The notes under the pieces are model-generated. The model searched no databases. It saw only the letters and a list, made by a program, of their open reading frames with translations, and was not told the origin of the DNA. From positions 1 to 8,987 of the forward strand of contig NZ_JAHUWN010000061.1 in the NCBI RefSeq assembly GCF_019219025.1: a stretch of DNA of 8,987 nt. Reading direction: 5' to 3'. The position numbers and the translations under genes are program-made. Numbering within the stretch: position 1 is the stretch's first letter; each line of letters opens with the position of its first letter. The DNA is from Bacillus sp. sid0103. GTDB taxonomy: Bacteria; Bacillota; Bacilli; Bacillales_B; DSM-18226. Positions 1 to 6,570 of this stretch are shown here, in pieces.

Positions 1-120
1 TCTGCTTAATACATAGAAAAGAATAAATTGGATTAGTTGGAACGCCGTATGCGGTGAAAGTCGCTTGTACGGTGTGGACGGGGGGAAAAGGGAGAGATAA
101 CTTCAAACCCTTACCTATCT
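1..120 (+). mobile_element. 3' end of a group II intron (domains V-VI), body outside the window
   Basis: Bases 42-75 fold as a textbook 34-nt domain V. The triad CGC (43-45) pairs with GTG (72-74), followed by CCGTA/TACGG-type pairs, a two-base TT bulge at 65-66 and a GAAA tetraloop at 56-59. A domain VI-like stem follows (AGATA at 95-99 with TATCT at 116-120), with a candidate branch A at 113. The 3' splice site is therefore near 118-120; I cannot fix it to the base. The intron's reverse transcriptase, if present, would lie upstream of the window. The CGC triad differs from the AGC triad of the intron at 2742-4911, so this is a different intron lineage. Confidence 0.8.
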
Positions 121-713
121 GTATGAAGAAAATGTACAAAAAAACAAAATAAGAGAACCAATATTGTTAAACAACACAATCATAAAGTGAAACAGCCTTT
201 TTTATCAAGTTTAATTATGTAAAAATTTAATCGGATTTTCTGATTTAAAGAACGTAAAATCAATCACTCAAGTCATTCGGTGTAAACAATGGCGCCAATT
301 GTCCAAACCATGTAGTAATTTTTCAGGTGGCTTTTGCAGCCACTTCCTAGTATATCAGCAATGTAAGCGCAAACCAACTGGTTAATGTTGGTCATTAAGA
401 GTGTATGAAAAACTAAGAAAACAGGAGAAAAACAGAGTTTAACCAATTGGATAAATTCGTTATTTCCCAACCTTCAACGATTACCAAAATGGTCGAATTT
501 AACCAAAATTGAGATTTGACCAATAAAGCCCAATATGGCCCCCACATCGAATTTTAATGCCGCGCCCTATTGTTTACCCCTTAGAACAAACAGAAAAAAC
601 CCATACAACCCAAATATGAAAGACGAATTTAGATCACACAGCGAAATCGAAAATAGATTACTTGTTTTATTGAGTATGAGGTCGTTCTTGCTAAATAAAT
701 AGTATGATTGGAT
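121..713. other. AT-rich stretch without a convincing gene
   Basis: I found no reading frame here with both a ribosome binding site and a plausible protein. The longest open frame (minus strand, 273-470) would need a TTG start with no usable Shine-Dalgarno sequence. The only clear structure is a 6-bp hairpin, GTGGCT/AGCCAC, at about 328-344; it has no U-run on either strand, so it is not a standard terminator. The stretch could be the downstream exon of the intron ending at about 120 plus decayed sequence. Confidence 0.5.
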
Positions 714-798
714 AAGATTGTGAATAAATGTACTTAAAGTAACGGGTGCTTGAGTTTAACAAGGGGTTGCTGTAGCAGCCTTTTTTGCTTGTTCCACT
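714..798 (+). repeat. T repeat, copy A (terminator-bearing dispersed repeat)
   Basis: The unit begins AAGATTGTGAA, then TACTTAAAGTAACGGGTGC (732-750), a GC-rich hairpin with a U-run, and TTGCTTGTTCCACTA (785-798). The same order and spacing recur at 1691-1797 (copy B) and 2685-2741 plus 4912-4935 (copy C). Other copies end in CTAACGGGGCAG. In copy A that motif is missing after CCACTA but reappears at 967-976, as if the tail had been separated. The conserved flanks show this is a repeat family and not merely a terminator. Confidence 0.7.
765..786 (+). terminator. Rho-independent terminator inside T copy A
   Basis: GGTTGC and GCAGCC form a 6-bp stem (one G-U pair) around the loop TGTA, followed at once by six T residues (781-786). 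No gene immediately upstream is recognisable, so this terminator may be a relic or may serve a transcript from further left. Confidence 0.75.
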
Positions 799-1034
799 AC
801 CATGAAAGTACAAAACAGTAAAAATCTAAAAATGACAATGCTAAAGTAGATTTTTTTTAAAGCTGAGCCTAAAAATTAAACCTCATGTCGCAATACCAGT
901 ATGACCACAAAAACCCTACTTTCATTCCCTGTGGTGAAGCGATGATTTTTTCGATTCATGGATGGCTAACGGGGCAGTTTAATTTAAGTGTAATTATTCA
1001 CAATCTGTATTTTTAAATGTCCTTTTCCTCCACA

Positions 1035-1065
1035 CAAAAAGACTCCTACCACATGAAAAAGGAGA
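1035..1065 (-). terminator. Terminator of the minus-strand gene 1128-1520
   Basis: Read on the minus strand, CTCCT (1064-1060) pairs with AGGAG (1047-1043), followed by TCTTTTTG (1042-1035). It lies about 60 bases after the stop codon of the minus-strand gene, where a terminator for that gene would be expected. Confidence 0.6.
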
Positions 1066-1127
1066 ATGAGTTCATTATGAAATCATCTCCTCAAATAGTT
1101 TGAAAATGCTTATACTGATATTACTAA

Positions 1128-1520
1128 TCAATGACTCGCTAAACGTTTTTCAAAATCCGCCTTAAACAACAGAATAGCATCAATATTTACTGCAAAATCG
1201 TGGTCACTGATATTAATATTAGTTATAAACTCGTCAGATCTCTCACGAACCATAATTGTCGGACGGATATTGTCTCCAATAGCGTCCTGAGTTACAGCAC
1301 TTCCATAGAAATACCAGTTAGTTTCAGTAGGCGCATTTGCTGCATTCTTAGATAAGTCATTTTTTATTATTTCGCATAAATTATCCATAAAATCTTCATT
1401 AAGATTAATGTTTTTTCCATACTCACCATCAATAGATATATCAGCATATCCATACCAAATATTCCTGCTTCTTCGCTTTCCGTCATTTGAAGTGAATGTT
1501 TCATCAAACAAAATCTTCAT
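1128..1520 (-). CDS. Small soluble protein of unknown function (130 aa)
   Basis: I do not recognise this protein. It begins MKILFDETFTSND and ends FEKRLASH. It is acidic, has no signal peptide or membrane segment, and looks like a compact cytosolic domain rich in beta-prone stretches (IWYGYADISIDG, TNWYFYGSAV, FAVNIDAILLF). Of two closely spaced ATG codons, the one at 1520 is preferred: the Shine-Dalgarno GGAGGG (1534-1529) is 8 bases away from it but only 2 from the ATG at 1526. The gene is a lone unit with its own promoter and terminator. Small acidic proteins of this kind are often immunity proteins of toxin systems, but no toxin gene is adjacent and nothing in the sequence proves that role. 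It is probably a real gene because its start, stop, promoter and terminator are all consistent. Confidence 0.75.
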   Translation of the reverse strand: MKILFDETFTSNDGKRRSRNIWYGYADISIDGEYGKNINLNEDFMDNLCEIIKNDLSKNAANAPTETNWYFYGSAVTQDAIGDNIRPTIMVRERSDEFITNINISDHDFAVNIDAILLFKADFEKRLASH

Positions 1521-1558
1521 TTTCATTACCCTCCGTTAATATAAAATTTCTTCACACT

Positions 1559-1588
1559 ATTATACACCAATTAGAAATTGTAAAATAG
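1559..1588 (-). promoter_or_regulatory. Probable promoter of the minus-strand gene 1128-1520
   Basis: On the minus strand a perfect TATAAT -10 box lies at 1564-1559, about 40 bases upstream of the ATG at 1520. No good -35 box is present: at 17-bp spacing the hexamer is TATTTT, and the better-looking TTTACA is only 14 bp away. The call rests on the -10 box and its position. Confidence 0.4.
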
Positions 1589-1690
1589 ATTGCTGTTAGT
1601 CTCACTAACTCGAACAGCAACCACCATTAAATTTATGCTTATTAAAGTACACTACATCTTTCCTCGTTTCCTTGTTAATTGTAGAATCTA

Positions 1691-1797
1691 AAGATTGTGA
1701 AGGTTTGTACTTAAAGTAAAGGGTGCAATAGTTGAAGATCGTAAAGAGTTGCTGCGACATCTCTTTTTCTTTGTTGTACTAACGAAGCAGGTTAGCC
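1691..1797 (+). repeat. T repeat, copy B, with its tail joined to R2
   Basis: AAGATTGTGAA, then TACTTAAAGTAAAGGGTGC, a hairpin with a U-run, and the tail TACTAACGAAGCAGGTTAGC (1778-1797). Compared with copy A the 5' 35 bases are nearly identical, while the hairpin differs in sequence but keeps its form. Copy B is the only copy whose tail is continuous with the R2 repeat that starts at 1802, so it serves as the uninterrupted reference for the site occupied by the second IS110 element. Confidence 0.65.
1743..1771 (+). terminator. Terminator hairpin of T copy B
   Basis: AAAGAG (1743-1748) pairs with CTCTTT (1761-1766), with an inner TG/CA pair, and the T-rich run continues to 1771. It is weaker than the hairpins of copies A and C. 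Confidence 0.5.
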
Positions 1798-1801
1798 AAA
1801 A

Positions 1802-1908
1802 TGATCTGAACTCATTTCAATTACTCGTAAATCCAATTACAAGGGTTATGAAATCCTGCGAATAAGTGAGCATTCGAGAGATATTGGTATCAAACTGAGG
1901 GAGTTCAA
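1802..1908 (+). repeat. R2 repeat, copy 1 (107 bp, structured)
   Basis: It starts TGATCTGAACTC and ends GAGGGAGTTCAA. It aligns without gaps to 8360-8466; by hand count 91 of 107 positions are identical. It is bounded by the inverted repeat TGAACTC (1807-1813) and GAGTTCA (1901-1907). Inside are ATTTCA (1814-1819) with TGAAAT (1849-1854), and CGAAT (1859-1863) with ATTCG (1872-1876). Together these give a three-way-junction fold. It sits directly upstream of the promoter and gene at 1966, as the second copy does for the gene at 8519. It could be a MITE-like element, a protein-binding site or an RNA. Confidence 0.75.
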
Positions 1909-1932
1909 GAAAGGATAATGCTAAAGTATAAT
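1904..1932 (+). promoter_or_regulatory. Promoter of the gene at 1966
   Basis: A -35-like TTCAAG (1904-1909) and a perfect -10 TATAAT (1927-1932) are separated by exactly 17 bp. The -35 box overlaps the 3' inverted-repeat arm of R2, so a protein or structure on R2 could affect transcription. The expected start of transcription is about 25 bases before the Shine-Dalgarno sequence. Confidence 0.55.
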
Positions 1933-1965
1933 AAACATACATAAGTAGTGCTCAAGGAGGATGAA

Positions 1966-2682
1966 ATGAATAAAAAAAATGGGTTAATCATTGGTTTTAT
2001 TTTGGTTTTGATTGTTATGGGATGGTTCGTATTTCAAAAAATTACTGATGATACTTATGAGGGGATGTCCATTATCCCTGAAAAACACAAAGACATCCCT
2101 TTATTCGAGGGATTAGAACCGACTGACCACGAATATGTTATAGATGGAAATCATTGGATTGATATTTATGAGTTTTACAAAAAGGAACTTCCTAAACTTG
2201 GTTGGAATATTGAATACGAAAACTCAGCACTTAATGATAATGACCCAGAAAATGATTGGAGCGGATTTCATTCAAGGTGGAGAAAAGAAGGATTCGACGG
2301 TGAATTAAGCGTTTCAGCTCATTATAATCAATTTGAAGAACAAACAGAGGTGATTTTCGATAAAACCCCAATATATAACTCAACAACTTGGATTAATAAT
2401 GTTCCAGAAAGCATTTGCATTTATCAAAGTTCAGCGGATGAGAAATGTTTTGAAATAAAAGATGAGATTAAAATAGAGAAAATTGTTGGTTTTATTAACG
2501 AAGCTATTGATTGGAATGAAGAAGTATCACCTCGTGAAAAAACAAGCGTAATTGATTTTGGGGATATGAGTATAAAGGTTCAATATGAAAACGAAAAAGA
2601 AATTTATTTTCAATCAGAAAAAGGTACAAAATTGATGAAACCAGAACCTAATTTCTTTGAACTTACAAATCTTCCACAATAG
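1966..2682 (+). CDS. Membrane-anchored protein of unknown function (238 aa)
   Basis: The start at 1966 is set by a strong Shine-Dalgarno, AAGGAGG (1954-1960), 5 bases upstream; an in-frame GTG at 1948 lies before that site and is rejected. Residues 2-4 are NKK, and residues 6-23 form one hydrophobic helix (GLIIGFILVLIVMGWFVF), giving an N-terminal anchor with the rest outside the membrane. No lipobox cysteine is present. The extracytoplasmic part is acidic. Its first half carries a FYKKELPKLGW pattern like that seen in many small Bacillaceae surface proteins of unknown role; the second half contains two cysteines in SICIYQSSADEKCFEI. The gene lies between R2 with its promoter and T copy C, whose terminator starts within 45 bases of the stop codon, so it is a single-gene transcription unit. 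I cannot name a function. Confidence 0.85.
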   Translation: MNKKNGLIIGFILVLIVMGWFVFQKITDDTYEGMSIIPEKHKDIPLFEGLEPTDHEYVIDGNHWIDIYEFYKKELPKLGWNIEYENSALNDNDPENDWSGFHSRWRKEGFDGELSVSAHYNQFEEQTEVIFDKTPIYNSTTWINNVPESICIYQSSADEKCFEIKDEIKIEKIVGFINEAIDWNEEVSPREKTSVIDFGDMSIKVQYENEKEIYFQSEKGTKLMKPEPNFFELTNLPQ

Positions 2683-2684
2683 GT

Positions 2685-2741
2685 CTTATTCAACTAAAGG
2701 GTGCAAGAGTTTAAGATCAGTGGCTGCTTCGGCAGCTTTTT
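2685..2741 (+). repeat. T repeat, copy C, left part (split by the group II intron)
   Basis: CTAAAGGGTGC, AAGAGTTTAAGATC and the terminator hairpin match copies A and B. The U-run stops at 2741 where the intron begins. The remainder of the same copy, TTGCTTGTTCCACTAACGGG and on to GGCAG, resumes at 4912. Joining the two parts restores the order seen in copy A, which defines the intron boundaries. Confidence 0.75.
2722..2741 (+). terminator. Terminator of gene 1966-2682, adjacent to the intron insertion site
   Basis: GCTGC (2723-2727) and GCAGC (2732-2736) form a stem capped by the stable TTCG tetraloop, followed by five T residues. The group II intron starts at the very next base, 2742. Confidence 0.85.
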
Positions 2742-3283
2742 GTGCGACGGGCAGTCGCATAGAGTGTTGACTTGGTCAACACTCTTCTTATCTTTATCTG
2801 ACAGAGACGTCATTTCGATGAAACGACTGGTTGAGGATATCGAACTGAATCCCAGATGGTGAAAATCCATACCCGAGGAGACTGACCTAGCTCGGGAAGC
2901 TTAATCTAGGGCAACACCGTGAGGTGTTGTCTGAAGGAGATGCGGAAAATCGAGAGACCCGTAGGCGAATAAGTAGACCCTAATGCAATAAGTGTGAAGC
3001 ACGGCGGCGGGATAAGGTTGGCGACTTTTCGAAAAGTGAGGAAGCCCACTTACTAGGCATTTTCTTTAGAAGTCAGAACGAGAAAATGTGACTTATAGCG
3101 TGATGGTGCAGGGTATGCTTAGAAGGGAAATGCGATGACCCCGTGAGGACTCCACCTTACCGAAAAGGCAGGGTTCTAGTCTATAAGGGTAATCCGAAAT
3201 GACGAAGAACTGGTGAAGTAGTCAGACATTCTCATAGTACGGAAGTAACTTGATGACCATAACATCAAGTGAACGGAAGGGGA

Positions 3284-4819
3284 ATGACCTATGGCTCCAA
3301 GTCATTAACAAGATGTAATGCTAACAATCATGTTACTGCGGTAAAACCGTTTGAATGTACATCAAGGAAAGGCGTGGAATACGCAATGAATCAAGAGTGG
3401 AAATTTAAATTACACAGCGTTTATGGACAAATATTATTTGACCGAAAACTAACCCGAAGCTTCGAACAAGTAAAAGCAAACAAAGGAGCAGGCGGGATTG
3501 ACGGAGAAACAATAGAAAGCTATGACGCGAAATTAGAAGAAAACATCATGGCACTCCTAGATAAATTAAGGTCAAAGTCCTATCAAGCTCAACCAGTTAG
3601 AAGAGTATACATTCCAAAGAAGAATGGGAAGAAGCGACCACTTGGAATTCCCACAATTGAAGACCGAATTGTCCAACAAAGTGTGGTGAATGTTCTTCAG
3701 CCAAAATTCGAAGATAACTTGTTTCATAATTGGTCAGTAGGTTATAGACCAAATCGTGGTGTTCAAAGAGCTTTACAAATAATCCTTTGGAACATTGAAC
3801 AGGGATACAATCACATCTATGACTGTGACATTAAAGGTTTCTTTGACAATATACCCCACAAGAAACTAATAACTGTCTTGAAAAAGTATGTATCGGACCG
3901 TACGGTCCTTAGGTTGATCGAACAATGGCTGAAAGCAGGACACATGGAAGAAGGTAAGCTTATCCACTCCGATTATGGAACACCGCAAGGGGGAGTAATC
4001 TCTCCACTTTTGGCAAATGTGTACCTGAATGAAATGGATTGGGAATGGGATTTAAATGGAATTCGCTTTGTTCGTTATGCGGATGATTTTCTCCTCTTCG
4101 CTAAGTCAAGAGAGGATATTCTGAAAGCAGCCTCTCTAACTAAAGAAAAGTTGACAGAATTAGGATTGGAAATCTCAAAAGAGAAAACAAGAGTAGTCAA
4201 TTTTAATACTGATGACTTCGACTTTCTTGGGTTTACTTATCATCACTGGGAAACAGGAAAGAAATATAACAAACCAATCTTTCAAGTCACACCAAAGAAA
4301 GACTCTATTAAAGATTTTAGAGTGAAAATCAAAGAGAAAACTAGAAAGACTTTAACATTGAACAAAGAAGAATGGATAAATCGAGTTAATCCTATTGTTA
4401 GAGGGAAAGTTAACTATTACGTGACCATTATCAAAGCAATAAAGGCTAACGAAGAACATGGACAGACGAGTCACTGTAGGACACGACTAATGAGGAATAT
4501 ACTTTCAAGGATAGACGGATACATAAGAAAAAGACTGCGTGTAGCTTTTATTCATAAACACCCTAACCAAAGAACAGGGAAGAAAATGAACAGTATCTGG
4601 AATAATGCATTTTTCCTTAAGATCAACCTTATTCCTTCCTACTGGCTTTATCTGAACAAAGCCTACGGATACACAAAAGAACAATATCTGAATGACACGA
4701 TTAAATCCTCTAAGAGAAAGACAAAGAAAAGGATTGAGCAAATAAAAGCAAGAGGTGAGGAATATTATACACCTCACCGACTCCAAAAGATGCAAAATGC
4801 CTGGAATGCATCCTCTTGA
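3284..4819 (+). CDS. ltrA: Group II intron reverse transcriptase/maturase, no endonuclease domain
   Basis: Multifunctional intron protein that helps its RNA to splice and copies it into DNA at a new site. Numbering from an in-frame GTG at 3269 (516 aa): RT0 at about 62-86; RT1-2 at about 108-170 (VYIPKKNGKKRPLGIPTIEDRIVQQ follows the family pattern); catalytic Asp187 in DCDIKGFFD; GTPQGG at 237-242 followed by SPLLAN; catalytic YADD at 270-273; LGFTYHHW at about 320-327. Domain X (maturase) runs about 350-440, followed by a basic C-terminus. All polymerase residues are intact. The protein ends without the cysteine/histidine motifs of an HNH endonuclease, fitting insertion at a hairpin and not by target-strand cutting. 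The start is uncertain: ATG 3284 follows GGAAGGGGA closely, GTG 3269 has no ribosome binding site, and ATG 3386 is a third option just before the conserved region. Confidence 0.93.
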   Translation: MTYGSKSLTRCNANNHVTAVKPFECTSRKGVEYAMNQEWKFKLHSVYGQILFDRKLTRSFEQVKANKGAGGIDGETIESYDAKLEENIMALLDKLRSKSYQAQPVRRVYIPKKNGKKRPLGIPTIEDRIVQQSVVNVLQPKFEDNLFHNWSVGYRPNRGVQRALQIILWNIEQGYNHIYDCDIKGFFDNIPHKKLITVLKKYVSDRTVLRLIEQWLKAGHMEEGKLIHSDYGTPQGGVISPLLANVYLNEMDWEWDLNGIRFVRYADDFLLFAKSREDILKAASLTKEKLTELGLEISKEKTRVVNFNTDDFDFLGFTYHHWETGKKYNKPIFQVTPKKDSIKDFRVKIKEKTRKTLTLNKEEWINRVNPIVRGKVNYYVTIIKAIKANEEHGQTSHCRTRLMRNILSRIDGYIRKRLRVAFIHKHPNQRTGKKMNSIWNNAFFLKINLIPSYWLYLNKAYGYTKEQYLNDTIKSSKRKTKKRIEQIKARGEEYYTPHRLQKMQNAWNASS

Positions 4820-4839
4820 TTAACATTGTAACATTTGGT

Positions 4840-4911
4840 AAGCCGTATGCCTTAATAGGGCACGTACGGTTTGATAAGGGGGAAGCCTCGAGAGAGGTTT
4901 CCCTACTTTAT
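4840..4911 (+). ncRNA. Catalytic core of the intron: domains V and VI
   Basis: Domain V: AGC (4841-4843) pairs with GTT/GGT, CCGTA with TACGG, then a two-base bulge (4862-4863). The upper stem is GCCTT/AGGGC, closed by a loop of only three bases (AAT, 4854-4856), or five if the last A-U pair does not form. The usual GNRA tetraloop is absent and the domain is one base shorter than the common 34. Domain VI is a regular stem with a bulged TA, and its A at 4905 is the expected branch nucleotide. Confidence 0.75.
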
Positions 4912-4935
4912 TTGCTTGTTCCACTAACGGGGCAG
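4912..4935 (+). repeat. T repeat, copy C, right part
   Basis: TTGCTTGTTCCACTAACGGG followed by GCAG continues the T unit interrupted at 2741. It ends at 4935, where the left end of the first IS110 element begins. Two unrelated mobile elements thus sit 24 bp apart in one repeat copy. Confidence 0.7.
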
Positions 4936-5040
4936 CATTCCTGTAATGAGTGAAAATGAGGTTTGAACAAAAAAATAACCTCTTGGTAGAATAAGAATGT
5001 CCTAAAGCTGGCCAGCGATAAAGGACAACACTCAAATACC
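4936..5040 (+). ncRNA. Candidate bridge RNA in the 5' end of element 1
   Basis: The outer stem TGAGTG (4947-4952) with CACTCA (5029-5034) encloses two hairpins. The first is GAGGTT (4958-4963) with AACCTC (4977-4982) around an A-rich loop. The second is GTCCT (4999-5003) with AGGAC (5022-5026), capped by the self-complementary GCTGGCCAGC (5007-5016). Element 2 has a stem at the same offset, 12 bases after its left end, with a changed but still paired sequence. IS110-type transposases use an RNA from this region to pair with donor and target DNA. I could not identify the guide segments against the GGGGCAG target, so the assignment is by position and structure only. Confidence 0.5.
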
Positions 5041-5053
5041 AGGAGGCTTTAAA

Positions 5054-6349
5054 ATGAATTATAACCAAAATAAGAAGATTGCTCAAATCACTTCTCAAAC
5101 TCTTATTATAGGAGTCGACATTGCTAAATTCAAGCATGTGGCACGTGCCCAGGACTTTAGAGGAATGGAGTTCGGATCACCTTGTTATTTTGAAAACACA
5201 AAAGAGGGGTTCGGGCATTTTCTTACATGGATTTCTGAACTGAAGAGAGAACAAGCCATGGAAAAAGTGATGGTTGGAATGGAACCAACTGGCCACTATT
5301 GGTTCAACCTCGCACATATACTGAAAGAAAATGAGATTAAGTTTGTAGTAGTTAATCCCTTGCATGTAAAGAAAAGCAAGGAACTCGATGATAATTCACC
5401 AACTAAAAATGATGTAAAGGACGCCAAAGTAATAGCTCAGCTGGTCAAAGACGGAAGATACGCAGAACCTACTATCCCACAAGGAGTTTATGCCGAGCTC
5501 CGAGTTGCAAAGAAAATTCGCGATATTCTAACTGATGACCTACAAACCGTCCAAGGGCAGGTTCATAACTGGATTGACCGGTACTTTCCAGAATTTCTAA
5601 CGGTCTTTAAGAAGTGGGAAGGCAAGGCAGCATTACAATTTTTAAAACTATATGCTTTGCCGCATGAAATAATAAAATTCTCTGAACAAGAACTGCTTAC
5701 CCACCTAAGAAAAGCCGTTACCCGGAGTGTAGGACTTAGTAAGATTCGAGAGTTAAAGCAAGCAGCCAGTAAGTCCATCGGACTTCGGCAAGGCTCTGAT
5801 ATGGCTAAACTGGAGCTGAAAACGTTACTAGATAAATATGAATTAATCCAACTTAAATTCGAAGAATTAGATTCAAAAATTGAGAGTTTACTTGATGAAA
5901 TTCCAGGTGTACCACAAATGTTGGCCATTCAAGGTGTTGGAAGAGATACGGTTGCGGGTTTCTTTGCGGAAGTAGGTGACCTCAATGATTATACTCATCC
6001 AAGGCAAATCATTAAGCTGGCTGGCTTAAGTTTAAAAGAAAATACATCTGGTAAGCACAAGGGAAAAACGACGATCACAAAGAGGGGCCGAAAAAAACTG
6101 AGGGCTCTGTTGTTCAGGGTGTGTATGATTCTCGTTGCCAAAAATTCAGCTTTTAAAGCATTACATGTGTACTATACTCAGCGTTCTGATAATCCATTAA
6201 AGAAGATGCAATCCCTTATTGCTTTATGTAATAAACTAATCCGTATTTTCTTTAGCATAGGTAAAAAGCAATTTGAATTTAGTGAAGAAAAGATGTTAAA
6301 GGATATTCCTCATTTGTTAATTTCAAAGAAGGTAGAAAAGGCCGCTTGA
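5054..6349 (+). CDS. tnpA: IS110-family transposase (DEDD recombinase), element 1
   Basis: 431-aa recombinase that moves the element by RNA-guided strand exchange. The N-terminal RuvC-like DEDD domain spans about residues 16-170: Asp22 in GVDIA, Glu77 in GMEPTGHYW, and Asp120 and Asp123 in KNDVKDAKVIAQL. A helical linker with coiled-coil character follows (about 250-283). The C-terminal Transposase_20 domain spans about 287-372 (AIQGVGRDTVAGFFAEVGDL, KLAGLS, TSGKHKG, TKRGRKKLR), with Ser332 in TSGK the likely catalytic serine. All key residues are present, so it looks functional. AGGAGG (5041-5046) lies 7 bases before the ATG. It is longer than the founding family members of about 330 aa but matches element 2 (424 aa) throughout, at roughly half identity in the N-terminal domain by eye. 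Confidence 0.95.
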   Translation: MNYNQNKKIAQITSQTLIIGVDIAKFKHVARAQDFRGMEFGSPCYFENTKEGFGHFLTWISELKREQAMEKVMVGMEPTGHYWFNLAHILKENEIKFVVVNPLHVKKSKELDDNSPTKNDVKDAKVIAQLVKDGRYAEPTIPQGVYAELRVAKKIRDILTDDLQTVQGQVHNWIDRYFPEFLTVFKKWEGKAALQFLKLYALPHEIIKFSEQELLTHLRKAVTRSVGLSKIRELKQAASKSIGLRQGSDMAKLELKTLLDKYELIQLKFEELDSKIESLLDEIPGVPQMLAIQGVGRDTVAGFFAEVGDLNDYTHPRQIIKLAGLSLKENTSGKHKGKTTITKRGRKKLRALLFRVCMILVAKNSAFKALHVYYTQRSDNPLKKMQSLIALCNKLIRIFFSIGKKQFEFSEEKMLKDIPHLLISKKVEKAA

Positions 6350-6460
6350 TTCTGTTTTAGATTAGATTAAATAGTAGTAGCATTATAGATTTGGGTACAT
6401 TTGAAGCACGGATTAGTCGGCAAAGCAACTAAATTACGGGAAAGGGACCCTGTGGGGCAG

Positions 6461-6570
6461 CATGGCTGACATCCACCTCATGGAAAGGTTGGACGAAGGA
6501 ATTTGAGAGCGAAGACTCTGTGAGGCATGGGAGGGTTGACCTCCATGAGAAATGTGGACATCCACCAGTG
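6461..6570 (+). other. Chain of four hairpins, possible structured RNA or IS right end
   Basis: Four hairpins follow one another. TCCACCT (6472-6478) pairs with AGGTTGGA (6486-6493) with one bulge. AGAG (6506-6509) pairs with CTCT (6516-6519). CATGGGAGG (6526-6534) pairs with CCTCCATG (6540-6547) with one bulge. GTGG (6554-6557) pairs with CCAC (6562-6565). The stretch is visibly richer in G and C than its surroundings and has no open frame, which suggests a structured RNA. It starts right where element 1 appears to end. It may be an extended right end of that element, which in the IS1111 subgroup carries the bridge RNA, or an independent RNA. Confidence 0.35.

Larger units (their letters stand above)
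2742..4911 (+). mobile_element. Complete group II intron (2170 nt) with reverse transcriptase
   Basis: The 5' end GTGCGAC (2742-2748) matches the conserved group II start. Domains I-III fill 2742 to about 3268, with many short hairpins. Domain IV carries the reverse transcriptase. Domain V is at 4840-4872, with AGC at 4841-4843. Domain VI is at 4874-4911: ATAAGG pairs with CTTTAT, GGGAAGCCTC pairs with GAGGTTTCCC, and an unpaired TA places the branch A at 4905, seven bases from the 3' end at 4911. The exons rejoin into a T repeat. Insertion directly after a terminator hairpin is the habit of class C introns, but the AGC triad is not typical of that class. Confidence 0.9.
4936..6460 (+). mobile_element. 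IS110-family insertion sequence, element 1 (about 1525 bp)
   Basis: It contains one transposase gene (5054-6349) flanked by about 118 bp of 5' and 111 bp of 3' non-coding DNA. The left end starts CATTCCTGTA, the same ten bases that start element 2. The decamer GGGGCAGCAT occurs at both edges (4929-4938 and 6454-6463), as expected if the core shared by target and element is repeated on insertion; there are no terminal inverted repeats, which is normal for this family. The left edge is well supported because it breaks a T repeat. The right edge is less certain and could extend into the structured stretch up to about 6570. Confidence 0.7.

Noticed and set aside
273..470. Minus-strand open frame of 65 codons, hydrophobic product
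   Set aside because: It needs a TTG start with no properly spaced ribosome binding site, has no promoter, and the product resembles nothing I know.
885..1016. Plus-strand 43-codon frame starting MSQYQYDHKNP
   Set aside because: No ribosome binding site, and it runs across the detached T-repeat tail CTAACGGGGCAG, so it is most likely chance.
1128..2682. The minus-strand 130-aa gene and the 238-aa gene as a toxin-immunity or toxin-antitoxin pair
   Set aside because: They are divergent, separated by about 445 bp holding T and R2 repeats, with separate promoters, and neither has a toxin motif.
3269..4819. Reverse transcriptase as a retron, DGR or abortive-infection system
   Set aside because: It has maturase domain X and lies inside clear group II intron boundaries with domains V and VI, so it is an intron protein.
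4820..5137. Minus-strand 105-codon frame over intron domain V, the T tail and the left end of element 1
   Set aside because: It is antisense to well-supported RNA and insertion-sequence ends; no start signals.
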